The notes under the pieces: generated by a model
Database searches by the model: none
Seen by the model: only the letters and a program-made list of their open reading frames with translations
What the model was told of the DNA's origin: nothing
In this document: in pieces, positions 21,880-33,005 of the stretch
How the letters are laid out: each line of letters begins with the position of its first letter
Numbering within the stretch: the first letter of the stretch is position 1
NCBI GenBank assembly: GCA_022559985.1
Contig: JAFJTR010000099.1
Coordinates: forward strand, 40,893 to 104,892
Direction of reading: 5' to 3'
From: Parastagonospora avenae f. sp. tritici 18332-5
Lineage: Eukaryota; Ascomycota; Dothideomycetes; Pleosporales; Phaeosphaeriaceae
Length of the DNA: 64,000 nt
Made by a program: the position numbers and the translations under genes

Positions 21880-23810
21880 TCAATCGAGGTATGCTATTGC
21901 AGTCCTCCGCATGTGCATCGCCATGTTTGTCACCGCCTGGATGAAGCGATCAAATGTCATCATCTCGAACTCCACTATCATCTCGTCAAACTCCAGTCCC
22001 TCATGCAGACCCTGGGTATATTCTATCCACTGTGCAGCCAGATGCTTGTCCTTTCCAGAGGAATACATGTTACGCATTCGAAGTAACATGCTCTTCTGCT
22101 TCGCGATAAGTTGCAACTTTCGCTCCGGTGGCATGTTATCGTGGATGTGACGGACCTTTCCAAAAGCGTCGATGGTAACTCCTTGGGTGGCCTCTGCGAG
22201 ATCTTTATTAATGGACCAAGGGTTGGCTTGCGACTCAGGCTCGTCTTCTGATGTGGAAGGGCTACGTCCGCTACGATGGCCTCGAACAGTCCTTGAGCGC
22301 GCCGAGTTCCGGCCAAGCCTACCATAGTGGGTATGACTGGAGGTGTAGCGCGATGGTTTCCTGGTCTTGGCCTTGCCCGGAGGCGCCGGGGGCGCTGCAG
22401 GCTCCGCTGCCAGTTCGACAGGTCCTTCTTGTAAGATCTGGCCGGCGACTGGATCGCCGGCAACTCGGCCTTCGATTTGTCCAACGACAGAGCCTCCCGC
22501 CTCGCCAGTGACTGGACCTCCAACCTCGCCAGCGACTGGGAGAAGCTGGTTCACGTTACCTGGGCTTGCCGATGCACCTTCTATCGACGCCTTTTGAGGT
22601 AGCCGCTTGTTGTTGATCGACCGAACTCGCAGCTGCTGTGGTGTAGAATGGAGGCTCTTGATGCCCTCGACCTGATCTTGTGCATCCCGACGCGCCTGGA
22701 AGCCCGAGAAACTGGCCGACCCGGTTCTGGAAAGCCACGCGCGATCTTGTCGGACATGCTTTCACTGGGCGTTCGGAAGCGTCGCTTGTGGACTGATGCA
22801 GGGGCATTGACCGACTTCTTGACCTTTTCCGACGTAAAGCTGCGCGGCTCTTCCATCTGCTCGCCAAGATTTGGATCCACGGGGTAGTACCGAGATGAGT
22901 GGGGTGAATAGCCAATTTCTGAGATCTCAGAGGGAGACTTGCGACGTGAGCGCTGCTGCCCAATCGAGGAAGGTCTCTCTTGAAGCCCGTATCCCGTTGT
23001 CTTGTGGTGAGAGACTTATCCTGGAGGCGCGGGCTCGACCATAGTAGTATTGCCATCCTACTCATGGGTGAATTCATTGTCAAAGCGCTCTCCCTGTTGA
23101 ACCGCGTTCAGTCCGTCTCCACCAGATGCTAGACGCGAAATTTTTGGCGATGAAGCCATTGAGTGACCTCTCTGAAGCTCTGCATTTAGAGACCCGCTTG
23201 AAGATTGAGACAGCAGGTACGTTTTGTTCTGCCGAGGTATCATCGTGAGCAGCAGGTCTTTCAAAGCGTTCTCGAGATCGAGTCTCCCGAAATACATGGT
23301 CGTGACACTGCCATCAGCCTCCTTCAAGATCCTCGGCATCGAGTTCCACTCCTTTCGAATCTGGTCCAGGACAGATTGAGTGCTCAACCCATCTTCGACT
23401 AGTAGGCACGTCTTTTGGAGCAATGCAACAAGAGACGAGAACCACGGTATGAACTCTGATTCCTCGCTTTCGGGCCGCATAGAGGGGTGGAAGATCTCTT
23501 CCGGTACGTTGAGGTTCCACAAGGTCTTGACGGACTTGAGTGTGTCGATATAAGCGATGGCTCCCTCAACATCTTCTTGTGTCAAATGTTGAGGGTCGTC
23601 TGCAGGGGATTTTAGAAGGCGCTCGCATACCTTGACCTCTAGAAGGCGCAACGAATGTTCAAGGGATGTGTCACCTTCAGCTAGTTGAGCTAGGGCATAG
23701 GCCATGTGATCGTCAAGCATGCTGTTATCTGCCATGCCCTCAGGGAACAACTGAAGAAGCTGAGCTTCAATGTCGCCGTCTAGATCACGCATCGGCTGCC
23801 AATACTTCAA
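21880..23810 (-). pseudogene. unknown large protein, in-frame stops and one frame break
   Basis: From the ATG at 23808-23810 a frame of 250 codons ends in TAG at 23058-23060, yet the same phase continues with coding character through TAA at 23016-23018 (preceded by VEPAPPG, followed by VSHHKTTGYG) and on to about 22,690. A missing base at a CCC run (22685-22687) then joins RRVG to DAQDQVEGIKSLHSTPQQ, and the frame runs on to the stop at 21880. The N-terminal 220 residues look globular and helical; the middle is basic and Ser-rich, with an imperfect V-G-x-V-A-G-type repeat at about 22,430-22,550; the C-terminal 100 residues are helical. I do not recognise the family. The first stop could be removed by an intron with donor GTAGGA, but no acceptor keeps the phase well. 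Confidence 0.5.
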
Positions 23811-24405
23811 GGCTTTTCCACGTCGTAATATCCGCTTGAAGGACGATTGTGGTCGCTCATAGTGGCTACTCAGACCAGCGGTCCTGTGCTAGAAGAGTTT
23901 GAGACAGATTTTTTCCGCTACTTGATGGGTCAGTATGAATGATTCGGTAGGATTTGGGGGCCAGCTGACTTTACGAAAGTCCGGGTGTTTTCTGTATAGC
24001 GCGCGTCTCGGGCGCCAGCAATGTTTTCAGGCGCGATAATGCTGGATCTTCCTGTGCGAGCCCAGGTGGTTGAAGAAGAGAGGGAGGGTCGATCGATGGG
24101 GTGGGGTGCTTTGTTTACTTTAGAGAGAAGCGTACGTGAAAGAATCGGTATAGCTAGCTAACTTTAGTGCGGCCATTGTCCGCTAAGACTATCACGGCGT
24201 TTCGGTAGCTTTACACAATGTTTGCCGTTAAAAACCACTACAGAATTGTCACTCTGAGTCGGCGGCGACGGATCAGTCCGTTGTCGGCCACTGATGATTA
24301 TGGCCGAGGACTACATTCACAACAAGGACAGCTAGGGCTTTATTCCAGAAAAAACAAGCATAATAATATGACCAATAGGCATATATAATTCAATGATTGT
24401 TACGG
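23811..24405. other. intergenic region, nothing recognised
   Basis: About 600 bases upstream of the previous gene, presumably its promoter. No feature is recognised. Confidence 0.35.
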
Positions 24406-24705
24406 TCATTCTGAATATCTAGAAGCGCGATCTCGTACCTTGTGCGGGCGAGATCTCTCCCCTTCCTCAACACGATCTTTTGTCAGCGTAAAGCTCTTAG
24501 TCTGAGCGCAGGTGCGCAATTCGCTGGGATGGGGGGGTATAGGATGTTCAATGTCTACTCCATTTGGCTCATTGGGAGCAACAAAAGCCCGAGGTGCCCT
24601 AGGTGCTGCCCGAGCAACGTCCCTTCTTCTCTTCATCGTCCATTTTGATGGTGTAGGGATTGTGTCGAGCCCCGGAGTGAACGCCTGAAGCTCGCCAGGC
24701 GCCAA
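24406..24705 (-). CDS. short hypothetical protein
   Basis: A 99-codon frame rich in Arg, Pro and Ala with no recognisable domain. Composition is compatible with coding (few Cys, balanced charges), but there is no supporting splice signal or homologous motif. Listed only as a possible small gene; it could equally be a chance frame. Confidence 0.25.
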   Translation of the reverse strand: MAPGELQAFTPGLDTIPTPSKWTMKRRRDVARAAPRAPRAFVAPNEPNGVDIEHPIPPHPSELRTCAQTKSFTLTKDRVEEGERSRPHKVRDRASRYSE

Positions 24706-24906
24706 TTCCAGTGTGGAAAATGCAGTCGAAACAAAGTATTGTGTATTGTCTGTCGTTGTTGTGCTGCTCGTGCAGACCTCTTGACGAGGCAGCAGCAGGG
24801 TCTATTTACATGACGTGTCCGATATACAGCTGAGGTAAGAGGTGCTCAATAAAGTGAGGAAGCAGCACCAGACCTTTAACACATATTCTACTTCTCCTCA
24901 TAACTG

Positions 24907-25233
24907 TCACGGAAACACATGGCGCTTCAAAACTGGCGCGACGTCCTGAGCCAAAAGATACGGCGCGCTCTCGGGGTAGCGTCTCAATTGGAGACGCCAG
25001 ACGTGCACCAAATCGCTTACTGCTGCTTTGCGTTTCTCGGGCGTGGTTCTAGCAAGATCCATGAGTTGCTGAACTAAGTCTTCATGCCAGTGTTGAGCTT
25101 CACCCTCGGGTGAAATCATGCGCGGGATGCATTTCGTTGCCGATTGGAGTTGCCAGTTATCGTAGATTCAGGTCAGATAAGTGTTGAGAGGCCCAAATGG
25201 GATTCTGCCGGTGTGGGCGCAAGGCGGTGCCAT
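24907..25233 (-). pseudogene. small unknown protein with in-frame TGA
   Basis: The ATG at 25231-25233 (context AAAAATGGCACC) opens a frame of 109 codons. TGA at 25168-25170 comes after 21 residues (after LNTYLT), and the same phase continues with a strongly coding-like, helical sequence (IYDNWQLQSATKC, then HWHEDLVQQLMDLAR and KRKAAVSDLVHVWRL) to the stop at 24907. CGA to TGA would explain the break. Without the first part, translation could restart at the ATG at 25117-25119 and give a 70-residue protein. The family is not recognised. Confidence 0.45.
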
Positions 25234-25954
25234 TTTTGAAACTTATGGCTGTTAGAATGTTGGTTTTGGGAATCGAAATGCACGATCTCATAAAGTCTGA
25301 GATTGACGTCGACTTTGTTAGCAAATGGAAGACAAAGACATACAGAAGCAAAATTCGGGACAAGGACGTACGACTTTTCTTTGTCGCACTATATTTTTAT
25401 CTCTGTTCCTTCTTTGTACAAACGCACTCGAGATTTGGGGCTGTCTATAGGCTTAGGATTACGAATCGTGATGCTGCGGTAATATTCGACATTGAACAGA
25501 GAAAGTACGAACTCTAGGACATGAACGTGTAGCAACTTGATGCTCACTAGGATGTATCATGGACTCCCATCTTTAAGACCCATCACCTCATTGAAGTGCA
25601 CCATCTTCCAAGGCGGGGCTTCCCTACTATTTTACGCCGATATAGCCTGCTCTTGCCGATATTCATAGTAGTACCCAGTGCCAATATACGCGGCTCCTTC
25701 TTTGCATCTGCGGGTAGATGATAAAGTACTAGAATATGCGTCTCGACTCGTGGGCGTTGTGTAGTATGGTGGGACTATGGTAAGTTATAGGCCGGCGGAA
25801 TCGCAACGCCATAGAACGCCGTGTAAATGTGCCGTGGTATTCTGAGGATATTCAGGCCATGCGTTCCGGTAAGTCTGTCGTGCGTGCGTGGACAAACGAT
25901 GTGTGGATGACCGATGCGATAATGCGCATCGTGCGAATGAACCGACCAGAATAC
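25234..25954. other. intergenic region, nothing recognised
   Basis: About 720 bases, AT-richer than its neighbours. A 106-codon plus-strand frame starts just inside the previous locus and runs to 25,517 without domain or bias. Nothing is called. Confidence 0.35.
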
Positions 25955-26452
25955 TCAAGTCTGCATAACCCTCAACGGATTCCTCACCCTCGCCACATCA
26001 ATCTCTTCCCTAATCTCCCTCTCTCTCGCCCTTACCAGCGCTTCATCCGCCACCCTCATCCGCTCGTTCTCCCTCCTCATCTCGATATCGCGCTCATGCC
26101 CAAACACCCTCTTGATGCTCTTCAGATCATCAATAGTCAAATACGTCGCTCTCTTACCCACTTTCTGACCGGGTTTGGATTTGACAGAACAACGAATTAC
26201 GACGGTAGCGTGGCATTTCTCTCGGAATTTTCGGAGCTCGTCGTGGCGCACGACGTGCGAAACTGCTTCCAGTTCTTTCTGAAAGGCGGAGTACCAGTCG
26301 CTGGAGGAATGCTTGTTCTAGGGGTGGAGGTCGTGGGGGATGATGTCGGCGACGTCGGTAATGTGCCATTGTGCATTGATGTTGCGCAGAGCGGCGGCGG
26401 TCGCGTCAGGGAGGGAGAGTTATGAAGTCTGAACAGGAGTTGGAGCTGCCAT
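25955..26452 (-). pseudogene. unknown helical protein with two in-frame stops
   Basis: From the ATG at 26450-26452 one uninterrupted phase of 166 codons reaches the stop at 25955, broken only by TAA at 26420-26422 (after MAAPTPVQTS) and TAG at 26318-26320 (after IIPHDLHP). The rest reads as a normal protein: ALRNINAQWHITDVADI, then DWYSAFQKELEAVSHVVRH, GKRATYLTIDDLKSIKRVFG and a long charged helix with many Arg and Glu. No frame shift is needed, so this is the cleanest example of stop-only decay in the window: CAA to TAA and CAG to TAG would account for both. The family is not recognised. Translation from the internal start near 26251 could still yield about 98 residues. Confidence 0.6.
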
Positions 26453-26742
26453 AATAGCCTTTGTTTGTGGTTTTGAGAGAAGGAATCGGTGCTTAATTGC
26501 AAAATGAGATGAGTTTGCAAGTTGTTGCAAAGTCTTGAGGCTGATAAATGTGTTTGAGATTCTGAGAAAACTGATATTGGTTTACAGAAAAGTTGCCCAC
26601 TAGTGGTCAATATATTTTGGATCCGGGTTTCTGTTCGTACCATAGTTGTGACCTTGGTAAACAAACTTTTAGTAGCCCCATCTAGCTGAGTCGCCAGCAA
26701 CTTCGAGCGACCACAGTACCATGGTAGACGAAATCAAGGAAT

Positions 26743-28475
26743 TTACTTGCTTTGCGAAGAAGACGGAAAATGTGATTGCAATATCGATTGCAAACCACCT
26801 ATCCTCATTGCTAACCTTTGCAGCATTTCCCCCGCTTCCCGAAACTGCTCCGGTCCAGGGCCAGCCGAAATGACAGTAATGAGGGGTGAGATGCTTCGCA
26901 GTAAGTCGAAGCCGGCAGTCTGTGCCCTCTCCATGTTCGAAAAGCCGCGCAAGATGGCTTTAGCGCAATGAGTGGCTATATCGAAGTGCTCTGCAGCTGC
27001 AGCCGGTGGCATGAGAGGCAGCGCCTGCGTGCCCATTTTGTATAGCATCATGTTGAGTATGAGTTTTGTGGAGACATAATTCGACGCGAGCAGCGCGATA
27101 AAAGTATCCGGGAGCGGTGCAGTGGCCAAGGCTTCATTGCTGATGTCGAGTCCCTGTCCCGATCGGTCGCCAACTTCGTAAGCGTCTTTCGAATCTTTGG
27201 TGATTTGGGTCAAATTAGGGTACATGGCAGCCCAGTTGACCAAGTCTGCCATCAATTTGTTCGTGAACTCTCGACATGGCTCAACATCTATATCGGGCGC
27301 GAGTGGTGTGGAAAAGAACGATCGCAGAGATCCCTCGAACTGCAGCTTTTGCATGGCTAATGGGATCATGAGTTCGATATCCGCTAGCCGCTGGTGCGCA
27401 TCTCGAGGCATGCCAATGAAAGGAATTGTCATCCACTCCTCAGAAGCATATATGGAGGGTTTGCCAAACACTATTCCTCGGCGAGCCTAGATTAAGTTAG
27501 TATTCAGTGTATTATTGTGGTGTTGTGCATCATTGATCCGTACTTCAGCATTTCTTATGCCCTTGAATAGAGGCCAAATAATGCCTGTTTTGCAGTTGGA
27601 CGGCCCTCGCATGTTCATCAGCCTCGCGGCCGCTGCGAGATGGATCATAGCTCCTGTTGCTGTTGTACCGCAGTATGTCTCGTACAATGCCAGGATTAGA
27701 GGCACCAAGACCTCACCTTCTTCGGGCATTTGATCTCCCTTTATCCTGGAGATTGATTGTCGCTGAGCACTCAAACTCACAGTGTACCATCTCCACGAAT
27801 CGATTAAGATGCTTGGGTCGTGGTGTAGTTTCGCGTAGAATGCCATTGACACTGCACGCAATGACAATTTCACAGCTGGCTTTGAGGCATTAGCATGAAT
27901 CCGTGGTAGATGGCTCAACCACTGAATTTCCGGCGAGTAGCTCTTTGTCCCCGAATTCAGTTGCACGTAGTGAGATAGAAACGCGTTGTCCAAGGCCTCA
28001 GGATGGACCTTTGTAGGTTGATAGAACGTCGGCGGTCTATACTGGTAACGGATGGCCGTCACCGCACGTTCAACATCCTCTGTATATCTCCTTTCTACTG
28101 GGAACATGGGATTTGGGACTGGCATATCGACTGCTTTCGTCTTCCGATGGAGTTCTATCCTTGGAAGAGTCGTCTTTCGCGCTTCGACAGTACCATTGTT
28201 GGCCTTGCCGCGGATAGTCATGGCCGCTCGTGTGGTTTCTTTCTTCTGCCGTCCTCGAGTTTTCGCTCTTTCCGTCATGTCGATGACTATGGCCCCAAAG
28301 GAAGGGCCTGAGCAGGCCAGACCTAGACGACGACATTCGTTGCAGAAGTCCGGAGTCTCGTCACACTGGCGCAATATGATCAGTTCACATCCGTGAGGAC
28401 TAAAATAGGGCGTACCTTGACGCGCCGCTCCCTACACTGAGCACAGCCTCTGCTACGTTGCGATCTGGGCGCCAT
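26743..28475 (-). CDS. Zn2Cys6 transcription factor
   Basis: Three exons, 28416-28475, 27544-28365 and 26743-27486, with 50- and 57-base introns (phase checked), encode 541 residues. The first intron lies inside the zinc cluster, between Lys20 and Cys21, as is common in this family. The cluster is complete: Cys11, 14, 21, 28, 31 and 38 in the pattern C-x2-C-x6-C-x6-C-x2-C-x6-C. A basic linker follows, and the rest resembles the fungal-specific DUF3468-type regulatory region (for example LSHYVQLNSGTKSYSPEIQ and LILALYETYCGTTATGAM). Such proteins bind CGG-type sites as dimers and often control nearby metabolic genes; no target is evident here. The frame is intact while the gene next to it (25.9-26.5 kb) is broken. 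Confidence 0.88.
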
Positions 28476-29734
28476 CTTATATGGACGATGTCAAAGGGTA
28501 AACGACTGCCGTACCTGTAGATGAAAGAGGGAATTTCAGCGATTGGCAGAGTGGGCACCGCATCGTGATATGAAAGAAAGTGGAGCCCAACGGCGCCGGC
28601 ACCTATGAATGGCTTTCGTTTATCGACGTTGGCTCCAACGCAACGCCAGAGCTCGACTGGGCATGGCGTATCTGGGAAGGTCAAGGGCGTAACTGTCTGG
28701 GTATCAAGTCAATGACAATGTTCGCAGTCGTGCATGAACCGAAGCCGTGTCTGGCGGTGGAGCTGCATGTGCGTATCTGCTAGACCGCGGAGGAGCCAGC
28801 CGGCGCCGGCGCCAGGGTCAGCCCGGCTCTAGAAAGAAACATTGCCCGCGGAATTCGAATATCAAACATGTAATGTTCTTCGATTTTGGTTCTGATCTGA
28901 ACATGCCTATACACTTTGACAACTCTTACCTTCGAGGCCTGACGACTTCATCGTAGTCGTGAAGTGAGGTCCTGTGTCCTCGGCAATCGCCGCGTGCGAA
29001 GATGGGCCGAAGAACCGCGACCACAAGCTGAGTGCCGTGCCATGACACGACATGAAATGTTCGCCTAGCTGCAGCTGTCTACACCACAAACAGCGGTTTG
29101 GGCGTCTAATATTCCGCATTTTAACGGCTCGCATGCCGAGGACGCTACAGCCCATGCGGGCGCTGTCACTTCCGCGCGCCCCTGCGACGGAAATATCTCG
29201 TATGACACCATAAATCGTAGCAACATTACGAGCGTGCGTAAGCTTTAAGGGAAGCACGGATTACCGCAAGCTTACGCGGTATAGACATCATGTCGGACGG
29301 ACTGCTAGAAAGTGTTTCGATCATAAGGTGACATAGGATTTCTTTTCAGTCAAAGTAACGACATGAGTTTCATCATCCTATCACAACACGTAACTCGAGC
29401 AACTTTTCATTCTTCCTGCATGACGCTAAGTTCGTCTCCTGCCAGAGCTGGCGAGTTGCATGCCCAGGTGTTTCGATGCCATGTCTTGCAGCTACTTTGC
29501 ACGTGACTGGTGTTACTATCACGCTACCTTGTCATACGTCCAACATTCAAGTAATCAGTCATTGGACATCTCGCCCATACGGTGTGTATCAGGTACAGCA
29601 AAATTATTGTATGACAATGGTTCGTATATCACGTTCATGACCCTTGCCCCAAGGTACGACTATCATCATCTAGACTGACGTCTAATCGGGCCTACACAAT
29701 ATGTTGTGTATTGCTCACATCCTTCTCCTTCTCT
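28476..29734. other. intergenic region, nothing recognised
   Basis: 1.26 kb upstream of the zinc-cluster gene, presumably its promoter. The open frames (up to 116 codons at 28907-29257, minus strand) show no domain. GC-rich blocks near 28,790-28,830 are not structured repeats. Confidence 0.35.
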
Positions 29735-30037
29735 CTACAACTCCCCCTTCTCCACCTTCCTCTTTCCCTCCTGCTGCAACTCCTCCATATGTTTCCCATG
29801 ATCCTCTACCTTCTGCTTATCCGCCGCGATGTTGCTTTCGCCATGGCTCGCTAGGTCTTCGCGCCAGCGGCCCTTGCCTTCCTTTTGCTCACGCAGCTGG
29901 TCTTGCTTGGCGGCTTCAACTTGTTCGGGCGTGCGGTTGGCGTCTTCTTTGATGCGCTGCATAGGGGAAGTGGTGAAGGTGCGGATGGTGGGGAGGCGCG
30001 TGATGGGGCGCAGGGCGAGGAGGGCGCGGGGAGCCAT
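29735..30037 (-). CDS. small mitochondrial protein, unknown function
   Basis: The ATG at 30035-30037 gives 100 residues. An upstream in-frame ATG would add 80 residues without coding character, so the later start is preferred. Residues 1-28 form an Arg-rich, acid-free presequence (ALLALRPITRL, then RTFTTSP) typical of matrix import with a processing site. The mature part is short, charged and helical (EQVEAAKQDQLREQKEGKG, then SNIAADKQKVEDHG). Proteins of this shape are conserved in filamentous fungi and are often misannotated in databases. Function unknown. It is the first of three probable small mitochondrial proteins within 5 kb. Confidence 0.65.
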   Translation of the reverse strand: MAPRALLALRPITRLPTIRTFTTSPMQRIKEDANRTPEQVEAAKQDQLREQKEGKGRWREDLASHGESNIAADKQKVEDHGKHMEELQQEGKRKVEKGEL

Positions 30038-30368
30038 GATTGTTGTTTTGAGTGTGTAGTTGTTAAAGTGGGTTGATATGAAGGGTAGGTTTGATCTTGT
30101 GTGGTTCAGGATGGGATTGAGTGTATGGATGAAGTAGCAGTGAAAGTTGAGTTTGTGGATTTGCTGGTGCGTAAACACTTGTGACGTCATTCGCATGAGG
30201 TATCCATCCATGCAGCCGAGCAACCGAATCTCAAAGCTCGGCATAGTTGCATGATAGATGTCTCTTTGGGCGATCATCGATCAGTTTGGGCGTGGAAATG
30301 TGATTTGTGCTGTTTAGTACGCTGTCACTAGGAGTAGACTCCGCACAAATAGTCTACCCAGGCTCTGA
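30038..30368. other. intergenic region, nothing recognised
   Basis: About 330 bases between two minus-strand genes, holding the promoter and leader of the small mitochondrial gene. Nothing else is seen. Confidence 0.35.
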
Positions 30369-32042
30369 CTAGAGATCCAAGACAATGGTACCGACACCTC
30401 TGCTGACGCAACTCAACATAGCATCAGCTTTTTCACTCTCCATGAGCCCTGTACCTCTATGCTCTATTCTTCCAGAGCAGACCTCAACTTTACACGTCCC
30501 ACAGTTGCCGACTTCGCAAGAACTGTCCATATCCATCCCTATAGCCTTCAATGCATCAAGCAACGATTGTGTAGCGCCAACCTCTACTGTCTTCTTGCTC
30601 TCCTTCAGCTCGACAGCGAAGGGTTCGCCTGACGTTGTGACGGTGAATTGCTCAAGATGGACGCTCGATTCGGGAACGCCATATTTCTTCGCCGTGTTCA
30701 CGACATCATCCATTAAACGTTCTGGACCACAAGTGTAGATGTGCGAGCGATCCTGCGTGCGCGAGACGATCTTTCCGACGTTCAGCCTCTGGCTTTGCGT
30801 CTTGTCGTACATGGTGGCGTTGGAGCCAAGCGCATCAATCTGCGATGCGAAAGGCATTTCTCCTGTGTGTGCATAGTGCAAGTGAAACTTCTGATGCGTC
30901 TGCTGCAGGTACTTCAACGCGGTTAAGAAAGCCGTAATACCAATACCTGCAGAAATAATGATGTGTTCATCCGCATCAGTCGCTAGAGGAAAACTCGCGG
31001 TAATGCGCCCCACAATCAGAACGTCGCCAACTTTTGCTTGCTCGTGGAGATACTTAGACCCGCCACGACTCTCTGGAGAAAGCTGGATACCGAGTTCGAA
31101 ACGCTTGGAGTCTCCTGCGACAACAGAGTAAGCACGTACGAGCTTTCCACCTAGCTTGAGGCGAACATGGCTGCCGGGCTCAACTGGCGAAGGGTCGGCA
31201 ATGCCGTCAACGGCTTCGAAAACAAATGCTGTGACCCATCTCGTTTCTCTTCTCTTCTCTACAAGGCGATACTCGTTCCACGAGTCCATCTCATCGGACT
31301 CTTCCCCGTACATTCTTCCATTCTGATCTTCTGGTGTACCAGTGGCCAGCCGCTTTAGGAACTTGTTCTTGACGTCGGCGCTTAGTGGCGTTATTTTCAC
31401 AATCTCCTTCATCATCTCCAGATCTTTTGTGTCGATGAACAAATAGTACATGACTCTTGCAATCGTCCACTCTGGATACGGACGTTCCAATAGTTGAATC
31501 ATGTCTCCGGCTTGTACGAAGCCAGGCTTGATGATGCGGTACAACCAGCCCGTTCTGAATAGCGTTTGCGTTCTCTTCGCCATGTCTTTGACTTCGAACC
31601 GGTGGTTGAGCTTGTAGCATGGTCCTCGTGGCTCGGTAACCTCAACGATGACCTCCCCAATGGCAATGCGATCGCCAATGCAAAGCGTTTTCTCACTGAC
31701 TTCGTCGTTGTAAAAGTTCTCCCCGAAAGCGCCCGGTTTGAAGTGAGATTTTGATGCAGGTAGCTCCTTTTTCCAATCATCGTAATGTGTCGTGCAATAA
31801 TGGAGAAGAGCGTTGTCCGGACTTCGGTGTGCTTCATAAGCGTGTTCATCGCCCTTGATACCATTCATAGTAATCTCAATACGGCCTGACAAGGGTGTCT
31901 TGAATATGGCGGATTGGAATGAGCCAAATTTCTTGACCTTGCCAGCACGCAACTGCTTCAGTTGGAAGGGCGCGAAACGTGGTGGGTTTGTAAGAGTGTT
32001 TGGGTCAGGAGGCGGCGGCGGAATCCAATTTGATCGTGCCAT
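30369..32042 (-). CDS. MOSC domain - flavin reductase - 2Fe-2S ferredoxin fusion
   Basis: Single exon of 557 residues with three modules. Residues about 35-170 are a MOSC domain (GIKGDEHAYEAHR, then PGAFGENF and EPRGPCYKLNHR with the conserved Cys), followed by a YiiM-like 3-alpha segment. Residues about 265-450 are a ferredoxin-reductase-type FAD/NAD module (ISAGIGITAFLTALKYL, then YTCGPERLM). Residues about 470-557 are a plant-type 2Fe-2S domain with Cys spacing SCEVGNCGTC and a distal MLSC. The back half resembles VanB-type oxygenase reductases. MOSC proteins bind molybdenum cofactor or transfer sulfur in N-hydroxylated-base reduction; a plausible role is a self-contained reductase for N-hydroxylated compounds. 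The role is inferred; no signal peptide is seen. Confidence 0.85.
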   Translation of the reverse strand: MARSNWIPPPPPDPNTLTNPPRFAPFQLKQLRAGKVKKFGSFQSAIFKTPLSGRIEITMNGIKGDEHAYEAHRSPDNALLHYCTTHYDDWKKELPASKSHFKPGAFGENFYNDEVSEKTLCIGDRIAIGEVIVEVTEPRGPCYKLNHRFEVKDMAKRTQTLFRTGWLYRIIKPGFVQAGDMIQLLERPYPEWTIARVMYYLFIDTKDLEMMKEIVKITPLSADVKNKFLKRLATGTPEDQNGRMYGEESDEMDSWNEYRLVEKRRETRWVTAFVFEAVDGIADPSPVEPGSHVRLKLGGKLVRAYSVVAGDSKRFELGIQLSPESRGGSKYLHEQAKVGDVLIVGRITASFPLATDADEHIIISAGIGITAFLTALKYLQQTHQKFHLHYAHTGEMPFASQIDALGSNATMYDKTQSQRLNVGKIVSRTQDRSHIYTCGPERLMDDVVNTAKKYGVPESSVHLEQFTVTTSGEPFAVELKESKKTVEVGATQSLLDALKAIGMDMDSSCEVGNCGTCKVEVCSGRIEHRGTGLMESEKADAMLSCVSRGVGTIVLDL

Positions 32043-33005
32043 GATGGATTGTATGACTTTGTGGGGATAAATGGATGGCTGTCGCTTTCTTTCTTATGTT
32101 AGTCCTCCGACAGTTGGTATCCACACCTTAGCCGTATCGAGACTTGTCTTCAAGGGTGGCCTGAAGGTGCCTAGCACGTGACGGAAGACTATGAGTAATC
32201 CAGATCCGTCAAGCCTGGACCGTTCGTCAGGCAGATCGTTGTTATACTGGCTGTCAATGCGCCGCGAGAGCTGTGCGTATGACTCTCAAGCAGAAGCCGG
32301 GTCAAATCCCGATCCAATCAAGGCACGGGTTATGCGTAGTCCCCCACGTGCTTACGAGGTATCCGGCTATTAGAGAATGATGGAAGAACAAACAAGCGAC
32401 CTTCTGTAAACAGTTTCGAATCCGGTATCGTGCTAAGCGACTGGAGCGGGTTCTTAGCTCATCCGCGGGTCAGGCCGCTCATATACAAACTTTCAAGCTG
32501 GGCTGCTGAGAGTCATCAGTTCCGTAACGCACGTGTCTCGATGCTCCAAATCTCACAACAGCTTTTCTGCCTGCCGTACTGACTGTATTATGTTGCATTT
32601 CACATGGGCCCGCGGTTCCCGACGTCGACGTGATATTTACCGTGAAACATGGAGGTGGCTTCGCCGAAGGAACATATCGTGCGACCACGACCAATACAAC
32701 ATCGAAAGAGAAAATGCGGGCAGGGTGTCCTTCGGACAATTGAGAAGACACAGGACAGCGGATAAGGGGTCGAACAATGAATTCCACGTCCAGATCCACG
32801 TGATCAGAGTTTGGCTCGGCTAAAGTTCTTGTGACGTCAGTCTGCCCTCAGAGCAATGACAGCTTCAATTGGATTGCAAAGCTTCTCCCTCGCAACAGAT
32901 CAAGACCTTTCGAAACAATCTCCATACTCAATCGGGAAGCAAAGGACTTCTCCGCCACAGGGAGCATAACCAATTTCCAAAGATCATCACATTATAACCA
33001 AAAAG
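32043..33005. other. divergent intergenic region, nothing recognised
   Basis: About 960 bases between the starts of two divergent genes, so it holds both promoters. Open frames are about 60-107 codons with no domain. Confidence 0.35.

Noticed and set aside
22990..23062. Intron removing the TAG and TAA at 23.0 kb
   Set aside because: The donor GTAGGA exists, but the available acceptors either break the phase or are poor, while the unspliced frame reads as protein on both sides.
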